NCBI GenBank assembly: GCA_934436245.1 | Contig: CAKSAM010000002.1 | Location: 62,001 to 126,000 of the forward strand | Direction: 5' to 3' | DNA length: 64,000 nucleotides | Origin: an uncultured Acetatifactor sp. | GTDB lineage: Bacteria > Bacillota > Clostridia > Lachnospirales > Lachnospiraceae | In this document: piece by piece, positions 1 through 8,968 of the stretch | Layout: each line of letters begins with the position of its first letter | Position numbering within the stretch: position 1 is the stretch's first letter | Position numbers and translations under genes: made by a program | The notes under the pieces: model-generated | What the model saw: the letters and a program-made list of their open reading frames with translations, nothing else | Databases searched by the model: none | Told to the model about the DNA's origin: nothing

Positions 1-1111
1 GCAGACAGGAAACGGGAAATGTAATCTGGGGAACAGGGAGCTTTCCGTGGAATGTTATCATGGTGGTAATCCGGAATGGATTGCCTCGGTACTGGAACGT
101 TTTGATAACGAAGATACGATACGTTTTTTTCAGAGTATCGGGCTGATGGTGAAGGAAAAAAATGGTTATTTCTATCCTGTGTGCGAGCAGGCGGCATCGG
201 TGCTGGATGTCCTTCGCTATGAGCTGCAGGCTTTAGGGGTTGAAATCTTATATCAGTGTAAGATCACAAAAATCGAACGCCTGGATTCCGGAAGGATAAA
301 TGTCAGTGACGGGGAAAGAAGCCGTATGTTTGATGCCGTGGTCGTAACCTGTGGAGGAAAAGCGGCACCGGCTACCGGGTCTGACGGCAGTGGTTTCAAA
401 ATAGCAAAGAAACTGGGACATACCTGCATTCCTCCGGTTCCTGCGCTGGTGCAGCTGCGTTGCCGGGAAACAGATCTCTTAAAAGGTATTGCCGGTGTCA
501 GAGCGGATAGCGAGATCCGGATTTTGTGTGGCGGAGAGGAAATCTGCCGGGAACGAGGAGAATTACAGCTGACAGACTACGGAATTTCCGGGATTCCGGT
601 CTTTCAACTGAGCCGTACGGTCAATTATCTGCTTCGGGACAAACGGGATGTGTTGGCACAGATCGACTTTTTACCGGGACTGTCACAGGAAGCGTATGAA
701 AAAATACAGGCAGGGCGGATACTTTTGCAGGAAAACCGTACTGCAGAAGAGTTTTTTACCGGTATGCTGCATAAGAAACTGACCTCTGCATTGTTAAAGA
801 TGGTGGGGATTCGTCTGACAACTTCCATGCAGGAGATCCCGGAGGAAAAAATCCGGAATTACTACAGTCTCTGTCGGGCGCTGAAATTACATATTACAGA
901 GAGCAATCCCTATGAGAATGCCCAGGTATCTGCCGGAGGAATTGATGTGACGGAGGTAGATACGACCATGGAATCCAGGCTTTGTCCCGGCGTCTATTTT
1001 GCAGGGGAGATTTTGGATGTGGATGGACGGTGTGGCGGCTATAATCTGCAATGGGCCTGGAGCAGTGGATATATTGCAGGATATCATGCAGCTATGGATC
1101 ATTTGAAATAA
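1..1111 (+). CDS. BaiN/HI0933-type FAD-dependent oxidoreductase, 5' end outside window
   Basis: This is a partial gene: the reading frame is open from base 2 to the stop at 1111, giving 369 visible residues. The motif TGNGKCNL near the visible N-terminus is the conserved signature of the HI0933/BaiN flavoprotein family, so the internal GTG at 47 is not the true start. Roughly the first 40 residues, with the Rossmann GxGxxG, lie upstream of the window. The C-terminus shows the family's second FAD contact, GVYFAGEILDVDGRCGG, followed by a Tyr-Asn-Leu-Gln-Trp stretch. Members are soluble FAD/NAD(P)H reductases; substrates are usually unknown, and BaiN itself acts on bile acids. I would not assign a substrate. 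It lies 9 bp upstream of a second flavoprotein gene, probably in the same operon. Confidence 0.88.
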   Translation, partial: QTGNGKCNLGNRELSVECYHGGNPEWIASVLERFDNEDTIRFFQSIGLMVKEKNGYFYPVCEQAASVLDVLRYELQALGVEILYQCKITKIERLDSGRINVSDGERSRMFDAVVVTCGGKAAPATGSDGSGFKIAKKLGHTCIPPVPALVQLRCRETDLLKGIAGVRADSEIRILCGGEEICRERGELQLTDYGISGIPVFQLSRTVNYLLRDKRDVLAQIDFLPGLSQEAYEKIQAGRILLQENRTAEEFFTGMLHKKLTSALLKMVGIRLTTSMQEIPEEKIRNYYSLCRALKLHITESNPYENAQVSAGGIDVTEVDTTMESRLCPGVYFAGEILDVDGRCGGYNLQWAWSSGYIAGYHAAMDHLK

Positions 1112-1120
1112 AGGCAGGGA

Positions 1121-2767
1121 ATGATTATGATCAGATTAAATCAGCTGAAGCTTCCGGTAGATCATACCAGAGAGCAGCTTATACATAAGACAGCGCAGAA
1201 TCTGCGGATCCCGGAATCCGAGATCCTGGAACTTCGGATTCTCAGGCAGTCACTGGATGCAAGAAAGAAGCCGGAACTTTTTTATAGCTACAGCGTTAAT
1301 GTGGCGGTTAAGAAGGAAGAAAAAGTATATAAAGATGCTGTCCGCAGACTGGGCAAGGCCAATGTGCTGCCTGGGGACACCACAGAATATCATTTTCCCA
1401 CGGGCGGCACGGAGAAGCAAAAACATCCGACGGTGATCATCGGGATGGGACCTGCCGGACTTTTCTGCGCTTATTATCTGGCACAGCATGGTTACGCTCC
1501 CGTTATTCTGGAACGTGGTGAGGATGTAGATACCAGACAGGCAGATGTGGAAACGTTCTGGCAGACGGGAAAACTGAATCCGGATTCCAACGTACAGTTT
1601 GGAGAAGGCGGTGCCGGAACTTTTTCGGACGGTAAATTAAATACACTGGTAAAAGATAAATACGGCAGAAATACGGAGGTGCTGAAAACCTTTGTGAAAC
1701 ACGGCGCAGATCCTGCCATTTTATATCAGGCAAAGCCTCATATCGGTACAGATGTTCTGAGCAAAGTGGTAAAAAGCATGAGGGCGGAGATTCTTCGTCA
1801 GGGAGGAGAAGTCCGTTTTCACAGTCAGGTGACGGAAATCCTCACGAAAAACGGTCAGGTTGTCGGGGTAGAGGTGAATGGGACAGAAGAAATCCTATGT
1901 GAACAGGTGGTACTGGCTCCCGGGCACAGTGCCAGAGATACCTTTGCCATGTTATATGAAAATAATTTTCCCATGTCGGCAAAGCCGTTTGCAGTGGGCT
2001 TTCGTGTGGAACATCCACAGAGCCTGATCAACCGGAGTCAGTATGGCGCAGCACAGGTAAAGGGATTGGGTGCGGCAGCGTATAAGGTAACGGCGAAAAC
2101 AAGTACAGGCAGGGGTGTTTATTCCTTTTGCATGTGTCCGGGAGGGTATGTGGTGAATGCTTCTTCGGAACCCGGGAGACTTGCTGTGAACGGTATGAGT
2201 TACAGCAGGCGTGATGGGAAAAATGCCAATAGTGCAATTATCGTGGCAGTAACCCCGGCGGATTATGGTTCGGAGCATCCACTGGCAGGAATCGAGTTTC
2301 AACGTAGATTGGAACAAAGGGCGTATGAATTATGTAATGGGAAGCTTCCGGTACAACGGTACGGAGATTTTCGGAGGAAAGTTACCGGAGAAATGGTACA
2401 AAAGGCAGATGAACAGGAAGATGCAGTCCGGGAGGCATTGGAACCGCAGTGCAAAGGAGCTTATGAATGGACAGATCTTACCGGAATCCTTCCGGAAGAA
2501 TGTAATCGGGCATTTGTGGAGGGAATGGACAGTTTCGACCGACAGATCCATGGCTTTGCATCCCGGAGTGCAATTCTGACCGGAGTGGAGAGCAGGACTT
2601 CATCGCCCGTAAGAATTGAACGTGATGAAAAACTGCAGTCCCGGATCCGCGGCTGTTATCCCTGTGGAGAAGGGGCAGGATATGCCGGGGGCATTACTTC
2701 TGCGGCCATGGATGGTATCCGTGTGGCGGAAATGATAGCATCACAGTTTGCTCCGCTACAGCGTTGA
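1121..2767 (+). CDS. FAD-dependent dehydrogenase (COG2509-like)
   Basis: A 548-residue soluble flavoprotein. An N-terminal domain of about 100 residues precedes the dinucleotide-binding motif GMGPAG at about residue 108. QFGEGGAGTFSDGKL follows at about 160, a hallmark of this large NAD(P)/FAD-dependent family. The C-terminal GCYPCGEGAGYAGGI (about 510-525) is the second FAD contact. The biochemical substrate is not known for the family. A purine-rich ribosome site sits just upstream, and an in-frame ATG six bases downstream (1127) is an equally good start. The last codons overlap the probable proB promoter. Confidence 0.85.
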   Translation: MIMIRLNQLKLPVDHTREQLIHKTAQNLRIPESEILELRILRQSLDARKKPELFYSYSVNVAVKKEEKVYKDAVRRLGKANVLPGDTTEYHFPTGGTEKQKHPTVIIGMGPAGLFCAYYLAQHGYAPVILERGEDVDTRQADVETFWQTGKLNPDSNVQFGEGGAGTFSDGKLNTLVKDKYGRNTEVLKTFVKHGADPAILYQAKPHIGTDVLSKVVKSMRAEILRQGGEVRFHSQVTEILTKNGQVVGVEVNGTEEILCEQVVLAPGHSARDTFAMLYENNFPMSAKPFAVGFRVEHPQSLINRSQYGAAQVKGLGAAAYKVTAKTSTGRGVYSFCMCPGGYVVNASSEPGRLAVNGMSYSRRDGKNANSAIIVAVTPADYGSEHPLAGIEFQRRLEQRAYELCNGKLPVQRYGDFRRKVTGEMVQKADEQEDAVREALEPQCKGAYEWTDLTGILPEECNRAFVEGMDSFDRQIHGFASRSAILTGVESRTSSPVRIERDEKLQSRIRGCYPCGEGAGYAGGITSAAMDGIRVAEMIASQFAPLQR

Positions 2768-2792
2768 CGTATCCGGAAAAATAAGATAGAAT
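2764..2792 (+). promoter_or_regulatory. probable sigma-A promoter of proB
   Basis: TTGACG at 2764-2769 and TAGAAT at 2787-2792 are separated by exactly 17 bp. The -35 element overlaps the stop codon of the upstream flavoprotein gene. Seen directly; promoter function is inferred. Confidence 0.6.
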
Positions 2793-2842
2793 GAGAAAAA
2801 TGAAATGCAGTTCGAAACAGGACAATACAGAAAGGCAATCAC

Positions 2843-3715
2843 GTGAGTAACATAAGGGAACAAATCAGGGACAAAAAGAGAATCGTGGTCAAGATCGGTT
2901 CTTCTTCTTTACAGCATGCGGAGACGGGAGATCTGGATTATATCCGTCTGGAGAAGCTGGTAAGAGAGTTATGTGACATCAGCAACCAGGGGAAAGAAGT
3001 CGTACTTGTGACTTCCGGTGCTATCGCAGCCGGAAAACAGGCGGTTCATTTAAAGACGATAGAAGGACAGACAGGGGCAGAGTCCATGGCGATCAAGCAG
3101 GCCTGCTCTGCCATTGGCCAGGCGAGACTGATGATGACATATCAGAAGCTTTTTGCGGAGTACAACCAGGTAGCGGCACAGATCCTGATGACAAAAAACA
3201 CCATTGTGGATAATCTGAACCGTTACAATGCCCATAATACCTTTACACAGCTGTTAAAAATGGGGGCAATTCCTGTTGTCAATGAAAATGATACCGTAGC
3301 GACTTACGAGATCGAGATTGGTGACAATGATACACTGTCTGCGATTGTGGCAGCGTTGATCGATGCGGATCTTTTGATCCTTTTGTCGGATATCGACGGT
3401 CTCTACACTGATGATCCCAGACAGAATCCCGATGCAGTATTTATTGAACAGGTGGATGAGCTTACGGATGAATTTATGAATATGGGAAAAGCCAGCACCG
3501 GCAGCAATGTGGGTACCGGCGGCATGAATACCAAGATGATCGCAGCTAAGATCGCCACAAGCTCAGATGTGGATATGATCATTGCCAACAGTAAGGATAT
3601 CGGAGTGCTTCATCGTCTGTTATCCGGAGAAAATGAAGGTACTTTATTCGTGGCACATAATGACGAGAGCTTTGATCTGCCGGAATTCGTACAGAATCTA
3701 CATAAAAACCAGTGA
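2843..3715 (+). CDS. proB: glutamate 5-kinase
   Basis: Phosphorylates L-glutamate with ATP to gamma-glutamyl phosphate, the first step of proline synthesis. The 290-residue protein has the amino-acid-kinase fold: KIGSSSL near residue 18, VNENDT at about 150 and LLSDIDGLYTDDPR at about 185. It ends without the C-terminal PUA domain found in the roughly 367-residue E. coli enzyme, so this is the short form. Translation starts at GTG with AAAGG about 8 bases upstream. The partner proA lies two genes downstream, with a DUF896 gene and 5-FCL between them. The cytoplasmic ProB-ProA pair channels the unstable acyl phosphate. Control in the family is by proline feedback; the sequence shows only a sigma-A-type promoter. 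Confidence 0.95.
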   Translation: MSNIREQIRDKKRIVVKIGSSSLQHAETGDLDYIRLEKLVRELCDISNQGKEVVLVTSGAIAAGKQAVHLKTIEGQTGAESMAIKQACSAIGQARLMMTYQKLFAEYNQVAAQILMTKNTIVDNLNRYNAHNTFTQLLKMGAIPVVNENDTVATYEIEIGDNDTLSAIVAALIDADLLILLSDIDGLYTDDPRQNPDAVFIEQVDELTDEFMNMGKASTGSNVGTGGMNTKMIAAKIATSSDVDMIIANSKDIGVLHRLLSGENEGTLFVAHNDESFDLPEFVQNLHKNQ

Positions 3716-3794
3716 CCATTATTGCAGGATCAGATTTGAAATTTGATTCGTGCTTTCTCCGGCGGAAGGAATCGTCTGCGGAAAGGAGATTATT

Positions 3795-4013
3795 ATGAAT
3801 ATGGATGAAAGAATAAAGCGCATCAATGAGCTTTATCATAAATCTCAGAAGGAAGGACTGACGGACGAAGAAAAGCTGGAACAGTCCATTCTCAGGCAGG
3901 AATATGTGGACAGCATCAGGCGCAACATGAAAGCCCAGCTGGACAACATTGAAATCGAAAGACCGGATGGTACCATTGAAAAATTAAAACCGTCCTATAA
4001 AAAGAAGAAATGA
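3795..4013 (+). CDS. DUF896 (YnzC-like) small cytoplasmic protein
   Basis: A 72-residue charged protein with the DUF896 pattern: an N-terminal helical hairpin (ERIKRINELYHKSQ, then LTDEEKLEQ, then LRQEYVDSIR) and a basic C-terminus ending in lysines. The start at 3795 follows a strong GAAAGGAGAT site; the upstream in-frame Met at 3750 has none. B. subtilis YnzC belongs to this family, and its function is poorly defined. Its stop overlaps the start of the next gene (ATGA), so the two are translationally coupled. Confidence 0.88.
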   Translation: MNMDERIKRINELYHKSQKEGLTDEEKLEQSILRQEYVDSIRRNMKAQLDNIEIERPDGTIEKLKPSYKKKK

Positions 4014-4585
4014 ATACAGAAGAAATCAGAGAACAGAAAAAGAAGTTACGCAGGGAAATACTGGCTCACAGAGATGCACTTACGGAAGAAGAACGGGAGA
4101 GAGGGAAGCTTCTCATTACGGAACGGATCCTGGGACACCAGTGGTATTACCTCGCAAATACGATTCTTGGCTTTGTCAGCTATGGAAGTGAAATCTGTAC
4201 TACAGAGATCCTGGAAAACGCCCTGAGGGATGGGAAAAGTGTCTATGTGCCCAAAGTAGAGGGCCGTGAAATGCAGTTTTACCGGATCCACTCTCTGGCA
4301 GAATTGAAAGAAGGATATAAAGGAATTCCGGAACCGGAAGGGAATACGGAACGTTATGAATTTGATCCGGAAGACACAGCAAAATGCCTGCTTCTTATGC
4401 CGGGAAGTGTCTTTGATCCGGAAGGCAGCCGTCTGGGATATGGTGCCGGATTTTATGACCGCTATCTGGCGGATAAGGAAGCATTAAGACTTCACAGTAT
4501 CGGCATCGGTTTCCGCTGCCAGCAGGTGGAGACGGTACCAACAGAAGATACGGATCTTAAGCCCTATCAGGTAATTCTGGTATAG
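4010..4585 (+). CDS. 5-formyltetrahydrofolate cyclo-ligase
   Basis: Converts 5-formyl-THF to 5,10-methenyl-THF using ATP, returning stored folate to the one-carbon pool. The 191-residue protein shows the N-terminal basic KKKLRREI segment and the C-terminal substrate/ATP loop LGYGAGFYDRYL at about 143-154, matching the family G-x-G-(Y/F)-Y-D-R signature. Length is normal. The start overlaps the DUF896 stop by four bases. Its position between proB and proA is context only and implies no role in proline synthesis. Confidence 0.93.
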   Translation: MNTEEIREQKKKLRREILAHRDALTEEERERGKLLITERILGHQWYYLANTILGFVSYGSEICTTEILENALRDGKSVYVPKVEGREMQFYRIHSLAELKEGYKGIPEPEGNTERYEFDPEDTAKCLLLMPGSVFDPEGSRLGYGAGFYDRYLADKEALRLHSIGIGFRCQQVETVPTEDTDLKPYQVILV

Positions 4586-4628
4586 GCGTGTAAAATGACA
4601 TAGCATTGTTTGAGAAAAGGCGGGAAAA

Positions 4629-5876
4629 ATGACAGAACTTTCAGAATTGGGAAAAAATGCCTGCAATACAAAATATGTATTGCAGAAGCTTACAACAGAA
4701 GAGAAAAACAAAGCGTTGCTGACAGCGGCAGATTATCTGTGCGACCGACAGGAAGAGATTCTTGCCGCAAATGCACTGGATCTGGAAAACGGTAGAAAAA
4801 ACGGTATGAATCCGGGGCTTCTGGATCGATTAAAGCTTACTGATGACCGGATCGCACAGATTGCAGAGGGCCTTCGACAGATTGCGGATCTTCCGGACTG
4901 TATCGGTGAGACCATGGAACATTTCGAGCGTCCCAATGGACTGAAGATCGACAAGGTCAGAGTTCCTTTAGGGGTTATCGGCATTATTTATGAAGCCCGT
5001 CCCAACGTGACAGCGGATGCCTTTGGATTGTGCTTTAAGACGGGAAATGCCGTGATCTTAAAGGGAGGCAGTGATGCCATCCATTCCAATATTGCCATCG
5101 TAAAAGTGTTACAGGATGCACTGGAAGCCTGTAACATGCCCGGGACGGCGGTACAGCTCATCGAAGATACAGACCGTGCGGTCACTGCCCGGTTTATGAA
5201 GATGAAGGAATACGTGGATGTACTGATCCCCAGAGGCGGTGCAGGACTGATCCGCAGTGTAGTGGAAAACAGCACGATTCCCGTCATAGAGACCGGCACA
5301 GGCAATTGCCACGTTTATGTGGATAAAGATGCGGATGTGGATATGGCGGTAAAGATCCTGATGAATGCCAAGACCCAGCGGATCGGCGTCTGCAATGCCT
5401 GTGAATCCCTTGTGGTACATCGTGACATCCGGGATCGATTCCTGCCGAAGATGGCAGAGACCCTGAAGACAAAGAACGTAGAGCTGCGGGGAGACGAAAG
5501 CACACAAGAGATCCTTCCGGACTGCATTCCTGCTACAGAAGAGGATTACGGTACGGAGTATCTGGATTATATCCTGTCTGTCAAGACCGTGGACAGTGTG
5601 GAAGAGGCTATTGCCCACATCAACCGTTACAATACGAAGCATTCCGAATGTATCGTGACGGAAAATGCGAAGACAGCAGAGAAATTTTTAAATGAAGTGG
5701 ATGCAGCCTGTGTCTACGTCAATGCCTCTACCCGTTTTACGGACGGTTTTGAATTCGGCTTTGGCGCAGAGATCGGCATCAGCACCCAGAAGCTGCATGC
5801 CAGAGGTCCCATGGGACTGAAGGAACTGACTTCCTATAAATATAAGATCCATGGAAACGGTCAGATCCGCGGATAA
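4629..5876 (+). CDS. proA: gamma-glutamyl phosphate reductase
   Basis: Reduces gamma-glutamyl phosphate with NADPH to glutamate semialdehyde, the second step of proline synthesis. The 415-residue length is typical. It has the aldehyde-dehydrogenase fold: the [17 protein letters not shown] segment at about 111-127, PRGGAGLI at about 202 and VCNACE at about 254-259, where Cys255 is the expected nucleophile. It starts at ATG 4629, about 8 bases after AAAAGGCGGG. It follows the 5-FCL gene by 43 bp and completes the proB...proA cluster. Confidence 0.95.
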   Translation: MTELSELGKNACNTKYVLQKLTTEEKNKALLTAADYLCDRQEEILAANALDLENGRKNGMNPGLLDRLKLTDDRIAQIAEGLRQIADLPDCIGETMEHFERPNGLKIDKVRVPLGVIGIIYEARPNVTADAFGLCFKTGNAVILKGGSDAIHSNIAIVKVLQDALEACNMPGTAVQLIEDTDRAVTARFMKMKEYVDVLIPRGGAGLIRSVVENSTIPVIETGTGNCHVYVDKDADVDMAVKILMNAKTQRIGVCNACESLVVHRDIRDRFLPKMAETLKTKNVELRGDESTQEILPDCIPATEEDYGTEYLDYILSVKTVDSVEEAIAHINRYNTKHSECIVTENAKTAEKFLNEVDAACVYVNASTRFTDGFEFGFGAEIGISTQKLHARGPMGLKELTSYKYKIHGNGQIRG

Positions 5877-5987
5877 GCATTTGAGACCCGCCACAGGCGG
5901 ATGATTGCGTATTCTCCGGCCGGGTATTTTGTCCTGTATGCAAAGATATCTGTCGGAAATAACTATAGAGGAAGAGGAGAAAAATTT

Positions 5988-6539
5988 ATGAAAGAAGTAA
6001 ACGGAAGCATTTGGCACACTATGAGCACCCAGAGAGTCACGCCTACAGATTTTGTCTGTGTCATCGAGATCTCCAAGGGCAGCAAGAACAAATATGAACT
6101 GGACAAGGAGACGGGACTTCTGATCCTGGACCGCATCCTGCATACTTCTACCCATTACCCTGCAAACTACGGTTTTATTCCCAGAACCTACGGCGATGAC
6201 GGGGACCCTCTGGATGTATTGTTATTGTGTTCAGAGCCGGTACAGCCTATGACTCTCGTAAGGGCTTATCCCATCGGAGTGATCTCTATGCTGGACAATG
6301 GTAAAAATGATGAAAAGATCATTGCGGTTCCTTTCAATGATCCCAATTACAACTGCTACCATGATATTTCAGAACTGCCCAGTCATGTGGTAGATGAGAT
6401 GGAGCATTTCTTCACGGTATATAAGGCACTGGAGAACAAGACTACTGCAGTCAATGAAAAGGGCAACAGAGAAGAAGCTATTGAAGTTATCAAGAAATGT
6501 CTGGATAACTATATTGATACTTTTATCAAGAGCTGGTAA
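5988..6539 (+). CDS. ppa: soluble inorganic pyrophosphatase (family I)
   Basis: Hydrolyses pyrophosphate released by biosynthetic reactions. The 183-residue protein contains YPANYGFIPRTYGDDGDPLDVLLL, split here as YPANYGFIP and DGDPLDVLLL, which is the metal-binding signature of family I enzymes (D-x-D-P-x-D). The start at 5988 follows a GAGGAAGAGGAG purine tract; an upstream in-frame Met at 5901 would add 29 unrelated residues. A small hairpin (CCGCC/GGCGG) sits in the 110-bp gap after proA. A strong terminator follows. Confidence 0.93.
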   Translation: MKEVNGSIWHTMSTQRVTPTDFVCVIEISKGSKNKYELDKETGLLILDRILHTSTHYPANYGFIPRTYGDDGDPLDVLLLCSEPVQPMTLVRAYPIGVISMLDNGKNDEKIIAVPFNDPNYNCYHDISELPSHVVDEMEHFFTVYKALENKTTAVNEKGNREEAIEVIKKCLDNYIDTFIKSW

Positions 6540-6577
6540 GCATAACAATTGATAATTGATTTTCAACAATCACAAAG

Positions 6578-6625
6578 CACCGTATTTCCCATACAGTTCA
6601 TTGGGGGATACGGTGTTTATTTCTA
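6578..6625 (+). terminator. intrinsic terminator after ppa
   Basis: CACCGTAT at 6578-6585 pairs perfectly with ATACGGTG at 6608-6615, with extra pairing inside the loop (TTCCC/GGGGGA region). A T-rich tail follows. It separates ppa from the next operon. Confidence 0.75.
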
Positions 6626-6750
6626 TAAACTATTGAAAAAAATTGTCAAAACCCCTAGATTTTTTAAAGGAAATATGAGAGAATGAACACGACCATTATG
6701 ATATTATTTTATCAATAGTATTATAAGTACATATTGAAAGGAGATTTCAC

Positions 6751-7443
6751 ATGATTTATTCAAAAGAAGTTGAAGAAATGTGTCCCGTTGCACAGGGCGT
6801 ACATCATGGTTGTGCTCCCATTCCCGAAGAGGCAAAATGGGTGCAGGCAAAAGAAGTTAAGGATATTTCCGGTCTGACTCACGGTGTGGGCTGGTGTGCA
6901 CCTCAGCAGGGTGCATGTAAGCTGACCCTGAACGTTAAGGAAGGTATCATCCAGGAGGCTCTGGTAGAGACCGTTGGATGTTCCGGTATGACTCATTCCG
7001 CAGCTATGGCTGCTGAGATCCTGCCCGGTCTGACCGTTATGGAAGCTTTAAATACTGACCTTGTATGTGATGCGATCAATACCGCTATGAGAGAACTGTT
7101 CTTACAGATCGTTTATGGTCGTACCCAGAGTGCATTCTCTGAGGAAGGTCTGCCTGTAGGCGCAGGTCTGGAAGACCTTGGTAAGGGCTTAAGAAGCCAG
7201 GTTGGTACCATGTACGGTACTCTGAAGAAGGGCCCCCGTTATCTGGAGATGGCAGAAGGTTATGTAACCGGTATCGCTCTGGACAAGGATGATCAGATCA
7301 TCGGTTACCAGTTCGTTAACCTGGGCAAGATGACCGACTTCATCAAGAAGGGTGACGATGCCAACACTGCATGGGAGAAGGCTAAGGGCCAGTATGGCCG
7401 TGTAGACGATGCGGTTAAGATCATCGATCCCAGAAAACAATAA
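6751..7443 (+). CDS. NifU-like iron-sulfur scaffold-related protein paired with the GGGtGRT protein
   Basis: A 230-residue soluble protein. The segment GWCAPQQGACKLTLNV (about 48-63) followed by VGCSGMTHSAAMAAE (about 78-92) resembles the NifU/IscU-like N-terminal scaffold fold, with Cys residues in plausible ligand positions. Databases commonly name this protein an iron-sulfur cluster assembly scaffold-like protein, always next to a GGGtGRT gene. The exact role is unknown. Codon use is strikingly biased (GGT, GCT, GTT, AAG, CTG), unlike the flanking biosynthetic genes, which suggests high expression. An AAAGGAGAT site precedes the ATG. It lies 20 bp upstream of the GGGtGRT gene and is surely co-transcribed with it. 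Confidence 0.8.
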   Translation: MIYSKEVEEMCPVAQGVHHGCAPIPEEAKWVQAKEVKDISGLTHGVGWCAPQQGACKLTLNVKEGIIQEALVETVGCSGMTHSAAMAAEILPGLTVMEALNTDLVCDAINTAMRELFLQIVYGRTQSAFSEEGLPVGAGLEDLGKGLRSQVGTMYGTLKKGPRYLEMAEGYVTGIALDKDDQIIGYQFVNLGKMTDFIKKGDDANTAWEKAKGQYGRVDDAVKIIDPRKQ

Positions 7444-7463
7444 GATACAGGAGGACAGAAAAA

Positions 7464-8474
7464 ATGGCTTTATTTGAATCATATGAAAGACGTATTGATA
7501 AGATCAACGCTGTACTGAACAGCTATGGTATCTCCTCTATCGAAGAAGCAGAGAAGATCACAAAAGATGCTGGCCTGGACGTATACGATCAGGTTAAGAA
7601 GATCCAGCCCATCTGTTTTGAAAATGCTTGCTGGGCTTACACTGTAGGCGCTGCAATCGCAATCAAGAAAGGCTGCAGAAAGGCATCTGAAGCAGCAGCA
7701 GCAATCGGTGAAGGCTTACAGGCATTCTGTATTCCCGGTTCCGTTGCTGATACCCGTAAGGTAGGTCTTGGTCATGGTAACCTGGGCAAGATGCTGTTGG
7801 AAGAGGATACTGACTGCTTCTGTTTCCTGGCTGGACATGAGTCCTTCGCAGCAGCAGAGGGTGCGATCGGTATCGCAGAGAAGGCTAACAAGGTTCGTCA
7901 GAAGCCTTTACGTGTTATCCTGAATGGTCTTGGTAAGGATGCTGCAAAGATCATTTCCCGTATCAACGGATTTACTTTCGTAGAGACCTCTTATGATCCT
8001 TACACCAATACCGTTACCGAGGTAGAGAGAATCGCTTATTCCGAGGGACTTCGTGCTAAGGTTAACTGCTACGGCGCTAACAGCGTTCCCGAAGGTGTAG
8101 CTATCATGTGGAAGGAGAACGTAGACGTATCCATCACCGGTAACTCTACCAACCCTACCAGATTCCAGCATCCCGTAGCCGGTACTTACAAGAAGGAAAG
8201 ACTCGAAGCTGGCAAGAAGTATTTCTCCGTTGCTTCCGGCGGTGGTACCGGACGTACTCTGCATCCCGATAACATGGCTGCAGGTCCCGCTTCTTATGGC
8301 TTCACCGATACTCTTGGCCGTATGCACTCTGATGCGCAGTTCGCTGGTTCTTCCTCCGTACCTGCACATGTTGAGATGATGGGTCTGATCGGTATGGGTA
8401 ACAACCCTATGGTAGGTGCTACCGTAGCTGTTGCCGTATCGATTGAGGAAGCTGCTAAAGCTGGTAAGTTCTAA
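7464..8474 (+). CDS. GGGtGRT protein
   Basis: A 336-residue soluble protein carrying the eponymous SGGGTGRT motif at about residues 260-267, followed by LHPDNMAAGPASYGFTDTLGR. It is well conserved in anaerobic Firmicutes, but its reaction is not established. Its constant partner is the NifU-like gene just upstream, and the two share the strong expression-type codon bias. The last 28 codons and the stop (8389-8474) are repeated perfectly at 12438-12523, so the 3' end is an attachment site. This full-length copy therefore carries either the original or an element-borne C-terminus; the protein is the same either way. A Gly-rich phosphate-binding loop is suggested by the motif, but this is inference. 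Confidence 0.85.
   Translation: MALFESYERRIDKINAVLNSYGISSIEEAEKITKDAGLDVYDQVKKIQPICFENACWAYTVGAAIAIKKGCRKASEAAAAIGEGLQAFCIPGSVADTRKVGLGHGNLGKMLLEEDTDCFCFLAGHESFAAAEGAIGIAEKANKVRQKPLRVILNGLGKDAAKIISRINGFTFVETSYDPYTNTVTEVERIAYSEGLRAKVNCYGANSVPEGVAIMWKENVDVSITGNSTNPTRFQHPVAGTYKKERLEAGKKYFSVASGGGTGRTLHPDNMAAGPASYGFTDTLGRMHSDAQFAGSSSVPAHVEMMGLIGMGNNPMVGATVAVAVSIEEAAKAGKF
8389..8474 (+). repeat. left attachment-site repeat (attL-like), 86 bp
   Basis: The 86 bases from TCGGTATGGG to the stop codon of the GGGtGRT gene are identical, base for base, to 12438-12523. The flanking bases differ on both sides. This is the signature of site-specific integration into the 3' end of a protein gene with reconstitution of the C-terminus. 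Confidence 0.9.
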
Positions 8475-8499
8475 AGAAAACCAGTAAAATCAATACTTT

Positions 8500-8536
8500 T
8501 AGGACTCTTGCATTTTTTGTGAGAGTCCTATTTTTT
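8500..8536 (+). terminator. intrinsic terminator at the left end of the element
   Basis: TAGGACTCT pairs with AGAGTCCTA around a T-rich loop, followed by TTTTTTAT. It ends transcription of the GGGtGRT gene inside the inserted DNA. A different terminator lies after the second repeat copy at 12547. Confidence 0.75.
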
Positions 8537-8571
8537 ATATGAGTAGATAATTGTGTGTTAAAAATTACTCC

Positions 8572-8620
8572 AAGTCTACGAGAAGTCTACAAAATTTTTT
8601 CTTGTAGACTTTGTAGACTT
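8572..8620. repeat. palindromic cluster of AAGTCTAC sites (possible integrase arm sites)
   Basis: AAGTCTAC occurs at 8572-8579 and 8583-8590. Its inverse GTAGACTT occurs at 8604-8611 and 8613-8620. The four copies lie between attL and the integrase start, where arm-type binding sites or an operator would be expected. Binding is inferred. Confidence 0.5.
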
Positions 8621-8671
8621 TTAGTGCTATTATTCAATCGTACATATTACTTTATGTGAAAGGAGAGCAAT

Positions 8672-8968
8672 ATGGGCGAATTATTTATTAAACAAAGAAC
8701 TCTAAAGTCAGGTAAAACTGTTTATGAGTATGCATTTGAAATAGCATCAGTAGATGGAAAAAGAAAAAGAAAAACTAAATCTGGGTTTGCGACCAAACGA
8801 GAAGCAAGAGAAGCAGGTAAACTCGCACAACAGACATATGAAAATATAGGGCAAGCAATAGAACCTTCAGATATGTCATTCTCAGATTTTCTTGATGAAT
8901 GGATGGAGCAGATTTGGCTGAATATTATTTTCAACTGCCAGGGTATTGAGATCCTTCTCACCCTTTAA
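8672..8968 (+). pseudogene. truncated tyrosine integrase, N-terminal arm-binding domain only
   Basis: Starts at ATG after GTGAAAGGAGAG. The first roughly 79 residues (GELFIKQRTLKSGKTVYEYA, then GKRKRKTKSGFATKREAREAG, then FSDFLDEWMEQ) match the AP2-like arm-binding domain and the start of the core-binding domain of Tn916/phage-type tyrosine integrases. A complete enzyme is about 380-400 residues. From about base 8906 the frame runs into antisense transposase sequence and stops at 8968, so the catalytic R-H-R-Y domain is gone. It sits just inside attL, as expected for the element's own integrase. Confidence 0.75.

Noticed and set aside
1952..2579. Long overlapping frames inside the FAD dehydrogenase gene (1952-2317 minus, 2265-2579 plus)
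   Set aside because: They lie wholly within a clearly real gene and show no family motif or ribosome site.
8672..8968. Treating the 98-residue frame as a complete small DNA-binding protein
   Set aside because: Its last 18 residues are antisense transposase sequence, so it is the broken N-terminus of an integrase.
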